From positions 62,001-126,000 of the forward strand of contig NC_026491.1 in the NCBI RefSeq assembly GCF_000328475.2: 64,000 bases of DNA, in the 5' to 3' direction. A program made the translations under genes and the position numbers. Every line of letters begins with the position of its first letter. Within the stretch, counting starts at the first letter, position 1. Below are positions 43,665 through 53,284 of the stretch, in pieces. The DNA is from Mycosarcoma maydis. Lineage: Eukaryota > Basidiomycota > Ustilaginomycetes > Ustilaginales. The notes beneath the pieces were generated by a model. The model was given only the letters and a program-made list of their open reading frames with translations, was not told where the DNA came from and searched no databases.

Positions 43665-44244
43665 CACACGGCAAATAACTTGGAATCGTGAGTCTGTGAG
43701 GCTTTCTCGCAAACAGGGCAGCACAGCGCGTCCTGGCGATCCATCGCTCCGAGTCGCCAGAGCGTCAGCAGTCAAGTGTCCAGTCAGATGCTGAGGTTTG
43801 GACCTGCCACGGTCGCTTGTTGAAACCTTGACAATTGTGCGCATCGCTTTGGCCATCTACATACACATCCTTGTCCTACCCATGCCTCACCATCATCGCT
43901 GCAGTCCACAGACCACCATTGCCTTTGCACAAATCGTCGCACCCATCGGCTTGGTTGCTACATCCAGCTGCACCTTCTAACACGCGTCTTTCATCGCAAA
44001 CGCAACGCCCCGAGGCTGGTACTGCATCGAAATCTGCGGTTAGAGTTATCACCCGTCGGCCCCCTGCCACATTGCCGCATCTGTCGCCATCCATTACTCA
44101 AGCAAACCCATGGATGATTCCGAACGACACTTGCGAGCTCATGGTTCCCTTTTCATTGCAGTAACAACCGTCCACACTTTCTCATTAGCACTGCTTCACA
44201 TGCCCTCCACCAGTCAACAAAAGCCAAGTTTGCTACGCTAGATC

Positions 44245-46151
44245 ATGTCGACCATGACTCAAGTCGACCCCAGCTCTGCATCCCATGCAGTACCGTCTCG
44301 TCATCACCTTGAGAGCGACCAACAAGCATCCAAGCTTTCCGAGATCTCGTTTGCTTCGACGCTAGCCGACGCGCAACATTCCCACTTTAACCCAGCCTTA
44401 CAATCCGCAGGATCGACCGTAAACCCACCTTTACCCTCTACTTGGTCAAGATCAGACTACAGCGTCGACCCGCCGCCAGGCTCCATAGAGCCCGCCGGTA
44501 GATCTAGTAGCTCGAGCGCATCGCACAAAGGCAAGCAACCTAGCAATGGCCATCACATTGATCCAGAACATCTCAAGCTTGGCACCATCGACGAGACCGC
44601 TGCAGCAAACGTCAACGCATTTACCACCGACGAGCTGTACAGGTCCTCAGCCAACGGCTATCTCCGATTTGATGCTGGCCATCATCGTCAAGGACGTGGC
44701 CGCACCGACTCTGCCGACTACAGCGAGCCTCCTTACTCACCTTCAACCTATCCGCCAACAAGCGAAGAGGATTCGGAAGCCAAGCGCGTGCAACAAAATC
44801 TGGAACGCTGGGCGGCTGAAGAGCGCCATCGTCGCAAAGCGCAAAGGTCCTCAAAAATCGGCTCGAATCGAAACTCGGCCGTCTCTGGCGCAAGCGGCAT
44901 CACTCATCGCTTGTCCATATTGCGATCGGCTGCGTTTTCTGGCAACATGCATAACAATCTGGGCGCCGGTCCTTCGTCCGAGAGACTCGCCGATGCTGCA
45001 AGCGCAAGCCCCAGTGTATCATACACCACTGCGTTCACAGATCGACATCGCGAAGCAATACCGCGTCCGACTGTCACTTCTTCAACAGGCGCACCAGATG
45101 CACCAAGAGGCTTGCATCGTCCCGCCAGTCCGTCGTCCTTCGAAAGCTCACAGTCAAACGGCTCTCCGGCCTCGGAAGACCACGAGTCGAACAGGATCCT
45201 ACCTCGCATTGGCTCTCGTGTGCCTCCTGCCACACACGGCTGGCACGTCGGTGGAGGCAGTGCAGGTGATTCCGACGCTCTCGACTCGGTTGACAGCCGC
45301 CATGCGCACGATCCGTTCCGTGATCCTTCCCAAGACGACAACTTCCCAGCGAAGCGCTTGTCGCTTAAGCCGACACCAACAGCAACTCGCCCCATCGTCA
45401 CCGTCGGACGAGCTTCTAGCATCCAGCGCCGAGCGTTGGAAACGAGTTACAAGGATGCAAAAGGGAAAGGAAAGGGTCGATCTATGCCGACCATTGTCGC
45501 CACAGATACCGAGGCTGAGGCTGAGGAGTATGGACCTGGCAATGCGAGTGAGAATCCTTTCTCTTCGAGCCAAGACCGAAGCCGAGACCAAGACTGGTTA
45601 CAGCGAATCAGAACCACTTCCACCACTATCCATCAGGGCGGCCTAGATGAGGAGGTAGCCATGGAGATTGCAGGAAGCACAAACAAAATGGACACGAGCG
45701 GCGATCTTGGCGAAAGCACGCTCGACACAGTTGTTGGAGCTCGACGAGCGCCAGCGCGTACATCGACGAGCAGTTCCAAGTTCAGAGAACTTGGCATTTC
45801 CGAAGGCGACGACTGGATCGAGTCAGTGGCAAGTGGTAAAGCGCAGCAGCACGGCAGTACAACAAGTATGCGCATTCCTAGACGCGCACAGGCTGGCAGC
45901 GATCAAGACGAGTCTCGTAGACCTTGGTGGACCGAGCTTCTCTGTGGCTGTAGTCGTGATCAAGACGATGATGAACAGGTAGGGTCTTGCGCTTCTCCAA
46001 TCAGCGTCCACTGAGCACCAACGACCAACAAGCACGAAGCACGAAGCACGAAGCACGAATACTGACCATTCCGCTTTTGCCTCTTTTCATCCACCAACGT
46101 GCTATTGCTCGGTTCATACGACAGGCTGGACGCACGAATCCCATGGAATAG
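44245..46151 (+). CDS. Disordered protein with conserved-looking WWTELLCGCS C-terminus, two exons
   Basis: 586 aa when spliced: exon 1 is 44245-45978 and a 27-bp terminal exon is 46125-46151. The 146-bp intron has GTAGGG/ACAG ends and a branch-like ACTGACC. Function unknown. Most of the protein is disordered and rich in Ser, Pro, Asp and His, with one helical charged stretch (residues 175-205, EAKRVQQNLERWAAEERHRR). The C-terminus is different in character: ESRRPWWTELLCGCSRDQDD then EQ joined to AGRTNPME. The Trp-Trp and Cys-x-Cys cluster close to the end looks like a conserved peptide, perhaps a lipid-modified or zinc-binding tail (inference). Reading through the intron instead would give EQVGSCASPISVH, which looks random, so the spliced form is preferred. 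Confidence 0.72.
46031..46058. repeat. Heptamer array, AGCACGA x4, inside an intron
   Basis: Four exact AGCACGA units (reverse complement TCGTGCT) lie within the proposed intron 45979-46124 of the preceding gene. This is the same unit as in the array at 49171, in opposite orientation. Confidence 0.85.
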
Positions 46152-46737
46152 TTGATTCATTTCACGCTTCGTGCTTGGACGCATTTCGCAATACATGTCG
46201 CGACTTGTTACATAACTTGAGCCAATCAACGTGTGCGATCGCGGGAGGCTCTATTTTCATAAGCACGTCGTGCGGCTTGCGGCTTGCGGCTTGCGGCTTG
46301 CGGCTTGCGGCTTGCGGCTTGCGGCGTGCGTTGGACGCTGGTCTCTGTGATCTAGCAAGGCAGTATGCAGAAGTAATCGCCGTTGTACGCGTTGGCGACG
46401 ATGTGATAGATACCGAACTGCGAGCGCGGCTAGTATGCCGGCGGGGCTTCCGCCGCCTCCGCCGCAAGCCAGTCGACTGTTCGTACTCAGCCAACACTCC
46501 GAGCTTCCGCCAACAACACGCGATCGCCGACCCACGAGTCAGTTGGTCCTGAACGCACCACGGTACACCCGCTGACTCACACGCACACACCCAAGACACG
46601 CTGAGGATCAACGCTGTTGTAGGACAAGTGAAAAGTGACAACCGTGCAGTAGAGCAAACACGGGGAACCCAAGGATTGATGTACAGCCTGTACGCTGAAA
46701 GGATCGAGCCGAAACGTGCCAGGCATGGTCGACGCCA
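46152..46737. other. Convergent intergenic region with a heptamer minisatellite
   Basis: Lies between the 3' ends of the disordered-protein gene (+) and riboflavin kinase (-). The only feature is the GCGGCTT array at 46272-46325; open frames across it are products of the repeat. Confidence 0.6.
46272..46325. repeat. GCGGCTT minisatellite, 7.7 units
   Basis: Seven exact GCGGCTT copies and a five-base remainder. It shares the 7-bp period of the other arrays in the window but not their CGTG core. Confidence 0.92.
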
Positions 46738-47947
46738 TTATCGACCGAGGAACGGATCTTGCGAGTAGTCTTGATACAAGGGACGTGCGAGTGAGTTTAC
46801 CGTGACACGTTTGTCCATCTCAATGTCCTCGATCAATGCGTCTGTGCAATATGTAGAGGAAGTCGTATGACGATGATAGTCAGTCCACAAGGCGTCGACA
46901 ACCATGCAAGGACGAGAGGCGGTGTCGGTGTAGTCGTCAGCATCGGCGAGCAAGTCGATGGCAACGAGCGCAATACACAAAAAAAAAAAAAAAAAAAAAA
47001 AGACAAAAAGACAAAGACAATGTCAGTCGGCTGCTGGGCGATGAAACACGCGCAACGCAGCAATCCCGAATGACGCAATGTACCAAACTCACCCAGCGAA
47101 TCGTAGTTGTACTCGGGTCGCACGTAACCCAGAACGACGACGCGAATCTCTAGACCGTAAAAATCGTCTGCAAAGTCGTGCAGAATGTGTACCTCCTGTG
47201 TCCAAAACCAAAGCAAAAGAGGCGAGAAAAAGCATGAGCATCGACAGTGTCAAAGTGGGTGCCGACCATCGCGGGAGGCACAGCAGGCGTGCTGCTACTT
47301 ACGGCAGTCTTGTGTGTGTTCTTGTAGAAAGGATTCCAGCCAACGCTCATGACCATGGGGTAGACTTGCGTGTCTTCGTGCTGGAGGTGGACGCGTTTGG
47401 TCTTTTTGCTGCGTGCGGCTGCTAGACTACTTGAGGAGGAGGAACTTGAAGCCGTAGCGCCGTGCAACGAGCCGACGCCGTCGTTGAGCTCGGAACGGCT
47501 GACGTCGAGCTCCTTGTCTTTTCTTGTTGCTTGTGCCTCGAGAATCGATGCTGCGTTGGGCTGAACACGCCCAAGAAAGCCGTCACCGATCGGACTTGCG
47601 CCAAGTACCACCTCGTTTTCGTCGTCATCCACTTGGGTGGAGGGATTGGAGGGATCGACCTCTTCCGAGTCGGTTAGAGATGGGTCATCGGGATCCTGAG
47701 GCAAGACACGGGCGAAGCCAAAGTAGACACCGGTGCGCGTGAGCGAGGAACCTGGACCGACCACCTTGGACGGCAAGTTGGCTGTAGGGCAACCGAGATC
47801 CTTGGAGCCGCGGCCAAAGCCTCTTTCAACCTTGCCGCGTAGGTAGATTGGGTAAGGACGCTCGGGAGCATGAGGTCCACACACCTCTGGACGACGATTC
47901 GGGGATGTGGGTGACTTGAGCGCCTGTGCTTCGAGCGAGTCAGTCAT
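46738..47947 (-). CDS. FMN1: Riboflavin kinase, three exons, with acidic insertion
   Basis: ATP:riboflavin 5'-phosphotransferase that makes FMN. Exons on the minus strand: 47947-47303, 47195-47093, 46841-46738; introns of 107 bp and 251 bp (GTAAGT and GTGAGT donors, CACAG acceptors), phases matching; 283 aa. Family blocks: PYPIYLRGKVERGFGRGSKD with LGCPTANLP (the PTAN ATP/Mg site), TGVYFGFARV, VYPMVMSVGWNPFYKN, then across the first junction EVHILHDFADDFYGLEIRVV and VLGYVRPEYNYDSL. The end is ALIEDIEMDKRVTVNSLARP. About 110 residues rich in Asp, Ser and Lys are inserted between TGVYFGFARV and VYPMVM, where other fungi have a short loop. Intron 2 contains a 23-base homopolymer (46979-47001). 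Start at 47947 gives MTDSLEAQALK. Confidence 0.93.
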
Positions 47948-48561
47948 TGGCGTAAGGGAGCTGTGCCAACTCGGAGAGCAGATCACGTGGGATGACTGAA
48001 GCGAAGGGCGCTGAGCAATGGGATAGCACAGCCACTAATCCGACAGGGGGCACAAGGCGCTATTGATAGCACGAGGTGGTGCGTACAAACGTCGCGATGC
48101 GAATCGACGTCAAGCGCCTAACCAACGAGGTTCTACGTACACACGTACACGATCAGGACGAGATAGCGGTCGAGATTGTGGCGAGATCGTTCGAGTGTGG
48201 CTATGAGAGGGTATCTAGGATCGAGCCAGGGTGGAGTGGACCAAGACGGAAGGTGACGAGCGTCGGTGTTATCAGGGCGACGGAGAAGCGGTTGAAGACC
48301 TCTATGGATTGAACGGTACGCGTTGAAGGACGTGAGATGACTCGAAAGTAGCGAGAAAAGCTTCCAAGTTGGTATGTCGATGGCGCAGCAGACGGAAGAA
48401 CAGAGACAGATGCTGAAGCGGATCCGTGATCGATGGATGGGAAAAAGATGGAAGAAAGGAAAGATGATGTTGCTAAGAGTGATGGATGATTCGGTACTAT
48501 GGATAAAGGCGGCAGATTGACACTTTTGTGTGCAGAATCTCCAGACTAAACTGGCATCCGT

Positions 48562-48610
48562 GATTGTTGATTCGTGATTGTTGATTCGTGATTCGTGATT
48601 TGTGATTGCG
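48562..48610. repeat. Heptamer array, GATTCGT-type, seven units
   Basis: Seven contiguous 7-bp units all beginning GATT: GATTGTT, GATTCGT, GATTGTT, GATTCGT, GATTCGT, GATTTGT, GATTGCG. The first four form a 14-bp higher-order repeat. Confidence 0.88.
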
Positions 48611-48964
48611 CCGTGCCGCGTTTCGACTCGTGTGAGGCAGAGAAGTACCAATCGAGCGCCAAAGTGTCACTTTCCAGTCGCACGGTGCTTTCTTTACTCA
48701 CCACTCACCACTGGTTCAGGCTCGCACAGACAACCTTTTCTCGTTGTTCTTTTTGCTTTTATCCTTTTCTAATAATAAATCTGATTTGGTCAACAGGCGA
48801 TAGGCGATAGGCGACAGCGAGTCAGACAAACAGACAGAAAAATCTATTTTATTTACAATAATAATCACGAATCGTGAGCTATAGAAAAAGGGCGATTCAC
48901 GAACATTCGTGAATCGCGAGTAAAGAGCAGATGGGCGCGCCTCTTTTTACAGCTTGTTGCTACA

Positions 48965-49006
48965 CTCACGGCTCACGGCTCACGGCTCACGACTCACGAC
49001 TCACGA
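48965..49006. repeat. Heptamer array, CTCACGG x3 then CTCACGA x3
   Basis: Six exact-period units whose last base switches from G to A halfway, suggesting two successive expansions. Confidence 0.92.
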
Positions 49007-49170
49007 CTCGTGCCTGTGCGGGAGCGATCTTGTGGGTATTCCTATTCACCAACGTCTTGCGCTGATCGCCTTGGTCGCTGTTGATGTCGTATGCACAGGT
49101 TTCATGAAGCCTTGTCTCTGTGATTCGCTCAGCCGCTCTCGGCGCATGAGTTGTGAGCAACAATCAGCCC

Positions 49171-49243
49171 TTCGTGATTCGTGCTTCGTGCTTCGTGCTT
49201 CGTGCGTAATTCATGATTCGTGATTCGTGGTTTGTGATTTGTG
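49171..49243. repeat. Heptamer array, TTCGTGC and ATTCGTG blocks
   Basis: TTCGTGA, then four TTCGTGC units, a 3-bp interruption, then ATTCATG, ATTCGTG, ATTCGTG, GTTTGTG, ATTTGTG. It is the longest array of the family in the window. Confidence 0.9.
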
Positions 49244-49663
49244 GTTGGACCGATGACACAAACGACGGCGGTCTTTTTTAGTCACACGTAGTCACCGACT
49301 CGCAGAAGAGAGATCGCTCGCCAGCCTGCCCGAGAAGATGGACTCGATGTACTCCCTCTGTTTGACTGAAAGCTCTTTCTCAGATAAGTTAACCCGACAG
49401 AAAAAGTGACGCTAGGCACAGCCACCTGACGCTGACACGCGCTGACACTCAGTCGTGAGAGACTCTTGGAAGCCTGGAATCACGAATCGCGATTTCGTGC
49501 GCGGATGCTGGTGAGCTAAAGGCTAAGCACCGCCTTTGTGCAAGCCTGATGCACCCCATCGCACCAAACATGAAACGTCCTCTCCGCACTCTGACTTTGT
49601 TGCTATGGCTCGGACTGACTCACTCGAAGCAGGGGATCCGTCGAACTGTACCATGCACGGCGG

Positions 49664-49687
49664 CTGCTGCTGCTGCTGCTGCTGCTG
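49664..49687. repeat. CTG trinucleotide repeat, 8 units
   Basis: Eight exact CTG units in intergenic DNA. The reverse frame would read poly-Gln, but no surrounding gene can be supported. Confidence 0.85.
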
Positions 49688-50465
49688 CCAACCGAAATTC
49701 GCGAAAAGCCCATTCGCTCGACTTAGCTTCCGTATCTTGTGCAACTCTCTCCAAGCGATGCGTGCAGGCGAGACACGCGGCTGCATCGTGGTCTACAGAG
49801 GGCCTCGAGGGCCTCGATTATGCATCACATTCGCAGCTTGCTTTGCATCTTTAACGAGTCAAGCATTCTGTGATTGCCGCGTCGGTTCTCGGTTGGCTTG
49901 GTAGAATGAGTGGTCGAAGCGTTGCCGTACGTTTTCCGTACGTTTTCAAGGATGTGCGCGGCTAGCAACACCATCACATGGGCATACAGATCGACGGGTT
50001 CAGGTCGGAGCTTTGAAATTTCCAGCATTTCACGATCCGTGATTCGTGATTCTTTTTCTTTCCAGTTCGAATCCAAATCTCGGCTATCACGCTTCGAGAT
50101 TCTATTATTCTGTGATTTAACCCTAGGAGGAATAAGGTATCGTGGATGCTAGTCACAGTCACGAGTCCGTGATCCAGCGGCGTTCTGGTCAAAGCGCGCT
50201 ATCCGCCAATTCACGATTTCGATTCATGTTCCCTCGACAAAATTGAATCCCGAATCGTGAGTGGTTTATCTGGTCAACCAAGGCCTACAGACTTTGCGAG
50301 CTACGTTATCAGAACATTGTCATTCACGACAACACGCAAGCTGTGGCGCTCTTTTGTCATACGTCTCAATACCTTTGAGTCTTCGACGTGCAGCGGCGCT
50401 TGATCACCGAGCAGACGCTGCCTTTCCAACGGAAATCTGTCTGGCTCTACGCTACCAGAGCAACG

Positions 50466-50692
50466 TTAATGATCGTTGCCAAACCTCGCCACCTGTGCGC
50501 GACCACCGTCTGAACGCCGACCCGAACGAGGTATTGGAGACGAAACTCGTTTTTGTTTGGCCATGTTGATCTTGGTCGCTGTCTTCTGCGCCTCTTCGCG
50601 CTCCATCTTGATTCGAAACGCCTGCTTGTCGGGTCTGAAACTCCTGCATCTGCTTCTTCAGCTCGACGTGATCATGGCGTGACAGTCAACCG
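50466..50692 (-). pseudogene. Coding remnant: basic coiled-coil C-terminus without its gene
   Basis: The minus strand here reads like real protein ending at TAA 50468-50466: VELKKQMQEFQTRQAFRIKM, then EREEAQKTATKINMAKQKRV, then SSPIPRSGRRSDGGRAQVAR and FGNDH. The heptad-like charged pattern and codon use (AAG, GAG, CAG) differ from nearby intergenic frames. A stop precedes it in frame. Just upstream, at about 50770-50720, the peptide RLKEKLERVAPTEE could be the previous part of the same protein, but the two are separated by about 50 bases holding a TCGTGAAT motif and a stop, with no good splice sites. It is either a truncated gene or a C-terminal exon with unseen splicing. Confidence 0.42.
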
Positions 50693-50902
50693 CAGACATA
50701 TTCACGATTCATGATTGCCTTCTTCCGTGGGCGCCACCCTCTCCAGCTTCTCTTTCAGTCGCAGTGGGGCAAGTGGGAAAACGGCGTTAGAAAGGAAATC
50801 GGCGTTAGAAAATTTGTCCGGCACCAGCCCCGGCCTATCGCGCAAAAATTGAAAAGTCGCCGCCCTCAGCTGCAAAGACGTGAGAAGACCGTCAGTTAAC
50901 TC

Positions 50903-50927
50903 TAACCCTAACCCTAACCCTAACCCT
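50903..50927. repeat. Interstitial telomeric repeat, TAACCC x4
   Basis: Four exact TAACCC units plus T (C-rich strand on +, TTAGGG on -). TTAGGG is the telomere unit of most filamentous fungi including smuts. It is flanked by ordinary sequence on both sides, so this is not a chromosome end. Confidence 0.93.
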
Positions 50928-51577
50928 GTCGAGTCAGATTCAATACGTCGCGTGTTGCCCTAACGTCCTGCTCGCATCGACAAGAACGGAACGGCGCTTG
51001 TCGTCTTTGCTGGTGCCTTGCCCTCATCCATCACGTTAGGTGTATGATCTTGGCAGTGTCGATTCTTTGCCACCCGAGTTTTTCTGTGGACACCTTGTGC
51101 TGTGTATTGTATGGGATCGGCTCCGTTTACGCATCTGTAATCGTGAATGTCCCGACGCGAATTTATCATTTAATATCATTAAAATATCACCGAAGTCACA
51201 TAACTAGTGTGAGCGCTTACATCTCGCGATCAGATGGCCCAACATGATCTGAATTCTTGAATCGCGATTCTTATCGGGCATAATCAGAATCGATCGTCCA
51301 TCGGGAATGAAACGTGAATGTCACGTGCGGGAAAAGCTGACTGTGGCAAGCAGCAAGAAGAAACGACGGCCAATAAGCATTCGTGATTTTGGCAGGTGAC
51401 TCACGTTTCTTCATGCCGAAAACCGTGCACATCTTCAGATCGACTCCGCGAACCAACCAATCATCTAAACGTGCAAGGCAAAGAAAGCTGCTTCAATTAC
51501 ACTCCACTCAAGTTAACATTGCTTTGCATCAAACATCGACCACAGCCTCAGCCTCTCCATTTTCTCCACACGCAGAT

Positions 51578-53284
51578 ATGAAGTACCTCAGTACCAGGGG
51601 CGGTTCCGAGCGCCTCACGTTTGAGGAGGCCGTTCTTACCGGTCTCGCTCCCAACGGAGGTCTTTTCATCCCTCAAGAGATTCCACAGCTGCCCGCCAAC
51701 TGGCAGTCTGAATGGGCCGACCTTTCCTTTTCCGAGCTTTCGCATCGCGTCCTCTCCCTTTACATTCCTCAAGACCCAGCAGAAGGCGGCATTCCTTCTG
51801 CCGATCTCCAGCAGGTCATCAACAAGTCGTACGCCACGTTCCGACACAAGGACATCACACCGCTCGTACGATTGGATGACAAAGAATGGTGTCTCGAACT
51901 CTGGCATGGCCCCACATTTGCGTTCAAGGATATTGCGCTTCAGCTTCTCGGCAACCTGTTTGAATACTTTTTGCAGCGAAGAAACAACGGCAAGCCGGCT
52001 GAGCAGCGTGAGAAGCTCACCATCGTAGGTGCTACCAGTGGTGACACCGGTAGTGCTGCTATCCAGGGTGTACGATCCAAGCAAGACATCTCGATCTTTA
52101 TTCTTTTCCCCCATGGCCGTGTCAGCCCCATTCAGGAAGCGCAGATGACTACTGTGCTCGACGACAATGTCCATAACGTTTCCGTCCAAGGCACATTTGA
52201 CGACTGCCAGGACGTCCTCAAGGCGCTCCTCTCTGACGCCGAATTTAACGCCAAGCACCGTTTGGGTGCCGTTAACTCGATCAATTGGGCGCGTATCCTT
52301 GCTCAGATAGTCTACTACTTCGCCGCATACTTTAGCTTCCGCAAGCAGCTCGGTTTGTCTGCTTCCCAGTCTACACCCAAGGATCTCGAATTTGTCGTTC
52401 CCACGGGCAACTTTGGTGACATTCTCGCTGGCTACTATGCCAAGCGAATGGGTCTACCCGTCTCGCGACTCGTCGTGGCTACCAACGAGAACGATATCTT
52501 GCAACGATTCTGGGCCACCGGCCGATACGAAAAGTCCAGTGCTGCTTCATCCTCCTCGGCGGCTTCCTCGGCACAGACCGAGCCGGCAAACGGTTCTTCC
52601 GATGGTGCTCAGCAGGGCGGTGTTCGAGCCACGCTTTCGCCCGCCATGGATGTTCTGATCTCTTCCAACTTTGAACGTTTGCTCTGGTATGTTGCTTACG
52701 AATCGCAAGCTCCCTCCAACGCCGACGCCTCTGAACAAGAAAAGCAAGAGGCCGCAGGACAACAACTTGCGTCGTGGATGCAGTCGCTCAAGACTGAAGG
52801 TCGCATCGCCGTTGACGAAGCACAGCTAGCCATCGCCCGCCGTGATTTTGCCGCTGAACGAGTTTCCGACCAAGAAATCCGCGAGACCGTGTTGCAGTAC
52901 TTTGTCCGAAAACCTACTGCTGCCTACCCTGCTGGTTCGTACCTCGTCGACCCGCATACCGCTGTTGGATTCAAAGCCGCCGCGAATGCGTCGAGCACCT
53001 CGTCCAACGCACACCAGATTGTACTGTCCACTGCGCATCCCGCCAAGTTCGCCGAGGCGGTTACTTCGAGTTTGGAGAGTGCAGGTGCAGATTTTGATTT
53101 CGAGCGCGATGTCCTGCCAAAGGAAATGGTTGGTTTGCTGGAAAAAGAAAGGAGAGTGATTCATGTGAAGCCCCAGGGCAAACCCGGTGTAGAAGGGCTG
53201 GTAAACGCGGTCAAAGATGTGGTCGAAAAACAGGCCGAAGTGGTCAAGGCTCGTGCGCCATCTGCTAACACTGCTAGTGTATAA
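51578..53284 (+). CDS. THR4: Threonine synthase
   Basis: PLP enzyme converting O-phosphohomoserine to threonine, last step of threonine biosynthesis; cytosolic. 568 aa from the ATG at 51578. The family start is seen at once: MKYLSTRGGSERLTFEEAVL with GLAPNGGLFIP. The PLP lysine is K117 in WHGPTFAFKDIALQLLGN. Later motifs include VGATSGDTGSAAIQG (phosphate loop), NSINWARILAQIVYYF and PTGNFGDILAGYYAKRMGLP. A Ser/Ala/Gly-rich insertion (about residues 320-350) is absent from most homologues. The frame is open upstream to 51383, but the first codons there do not resemble the family. No intron is needed. Long, intact and conserved throughout. Confidence 0.96.
   Translation: MKYLSTRGGSERLTFEEAVLTGLAPNGGLFIPQEIPQLPANWQSEWADLSFSELSHRVLSLYIPQDPAEGGIPSADLQQVINKSYATFRHKDITPLVRLDDKEWCLELWHGPTFAFKDIALQLLGNLFEYFLQRRNNGKPAEQREKLTIVGATSGDTGSAAIQGVRSKQDISIFILFPHGRVSPIQEAQMTTVLDDNVHNVSVQGTFDDCQDVLKALLSDAEFNAKHRLGAVNSINWARILAQIVYYFAAYFSFRKQLGLSASQSTPKDLEFVVPTGNFGDILAGYYAKRMGLPVSRLVVATNENDILQRFWATGRYEKSSAASSSSAASSAQTEPANGSSDGAQQGGVRATLSPAMDVLISSNFERLLWYVAYESQAPSNADASEQEKQEAAGQQLASWMQSLKTEGRIAVDEAQLAIARRDFAAERVSDQEIRETVLQYFVRKPTAAYPAGSYLVDPHTAVGFKAAANASSTSSNAHQIVLSTAHPAKFAEAVTSSLESAGADFDFERDVLPKEMVGLLEKERRVIHVKPQGKPGVEGLVNAVKDVVEKQAEVVKARAPSANTASV

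Larger units (their letters stand above)
41962..44244. other. Long intergenic region with a gap
   Basis: Contains the 5' region of DSN1, a hairpin-forming CCTAACCCCCGGTTAGG near 42480-42496, AT-rich TTATTAATAAATCATTGTG near 43198 next to TCGCGATTCGTGAT, a CAG repeat at 43457-43480, the second N gap and a TCAGAA repeat. From 43800 on it is pyrimidine-rich, as expected for the leader of the next gene. No protein gene is supported. Confidence 0.6.
47948..51577. other. Long repeat-laced intergenic region
   Basis: 3.6 kb without an intact gene. It contains the densest heptamer arrays (48562-48610, 48965-49006, 49171-49243), a CTG repeat (49664-49687), a coding remnant (50466-50692), an interstitial telomeric repeat (50903-50927), and AT-rich TAATAATAAATC and ATAATAATCACGAATCG segments (48768 and 48857). 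The final 200 bp are the leader of threonine synthase. Confidence 0.65.

Noticed and set aside
43351..43794. Frames reading through the second N gap with poly-Cys, poly-Gln or poly-Ala
   Set aside because: They arise from CAG/CTG and TCAGAA repeats and artificial N bases.
46162..46641. Frames across the GCGGCTT array, giving short repeated peptides
   Set aside because: The repeated peptides are a direct product of the heptamer repeat and differ by frame; no start context or conservation.
48076..48312. 78-codon frame with balanced composition, divergent from riboflavin kinase
   Set aside because: It begins with GTG, has no recognised motif, and overlaps the expected promoter and leader of the kinase gene.
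48562..49243. CRISPR-like array of short repeats
   Set aside because: The units are 7 bp with no spacers, in a eukaryotic intergenic region; these are tandem minisatellites.
49523..49904. Frames with poly-Gln or poly-Cys around the CTG repeat
   Set aside because: Repeat-driven; flanking residues show no domain and neither strand has supporting gene structure.
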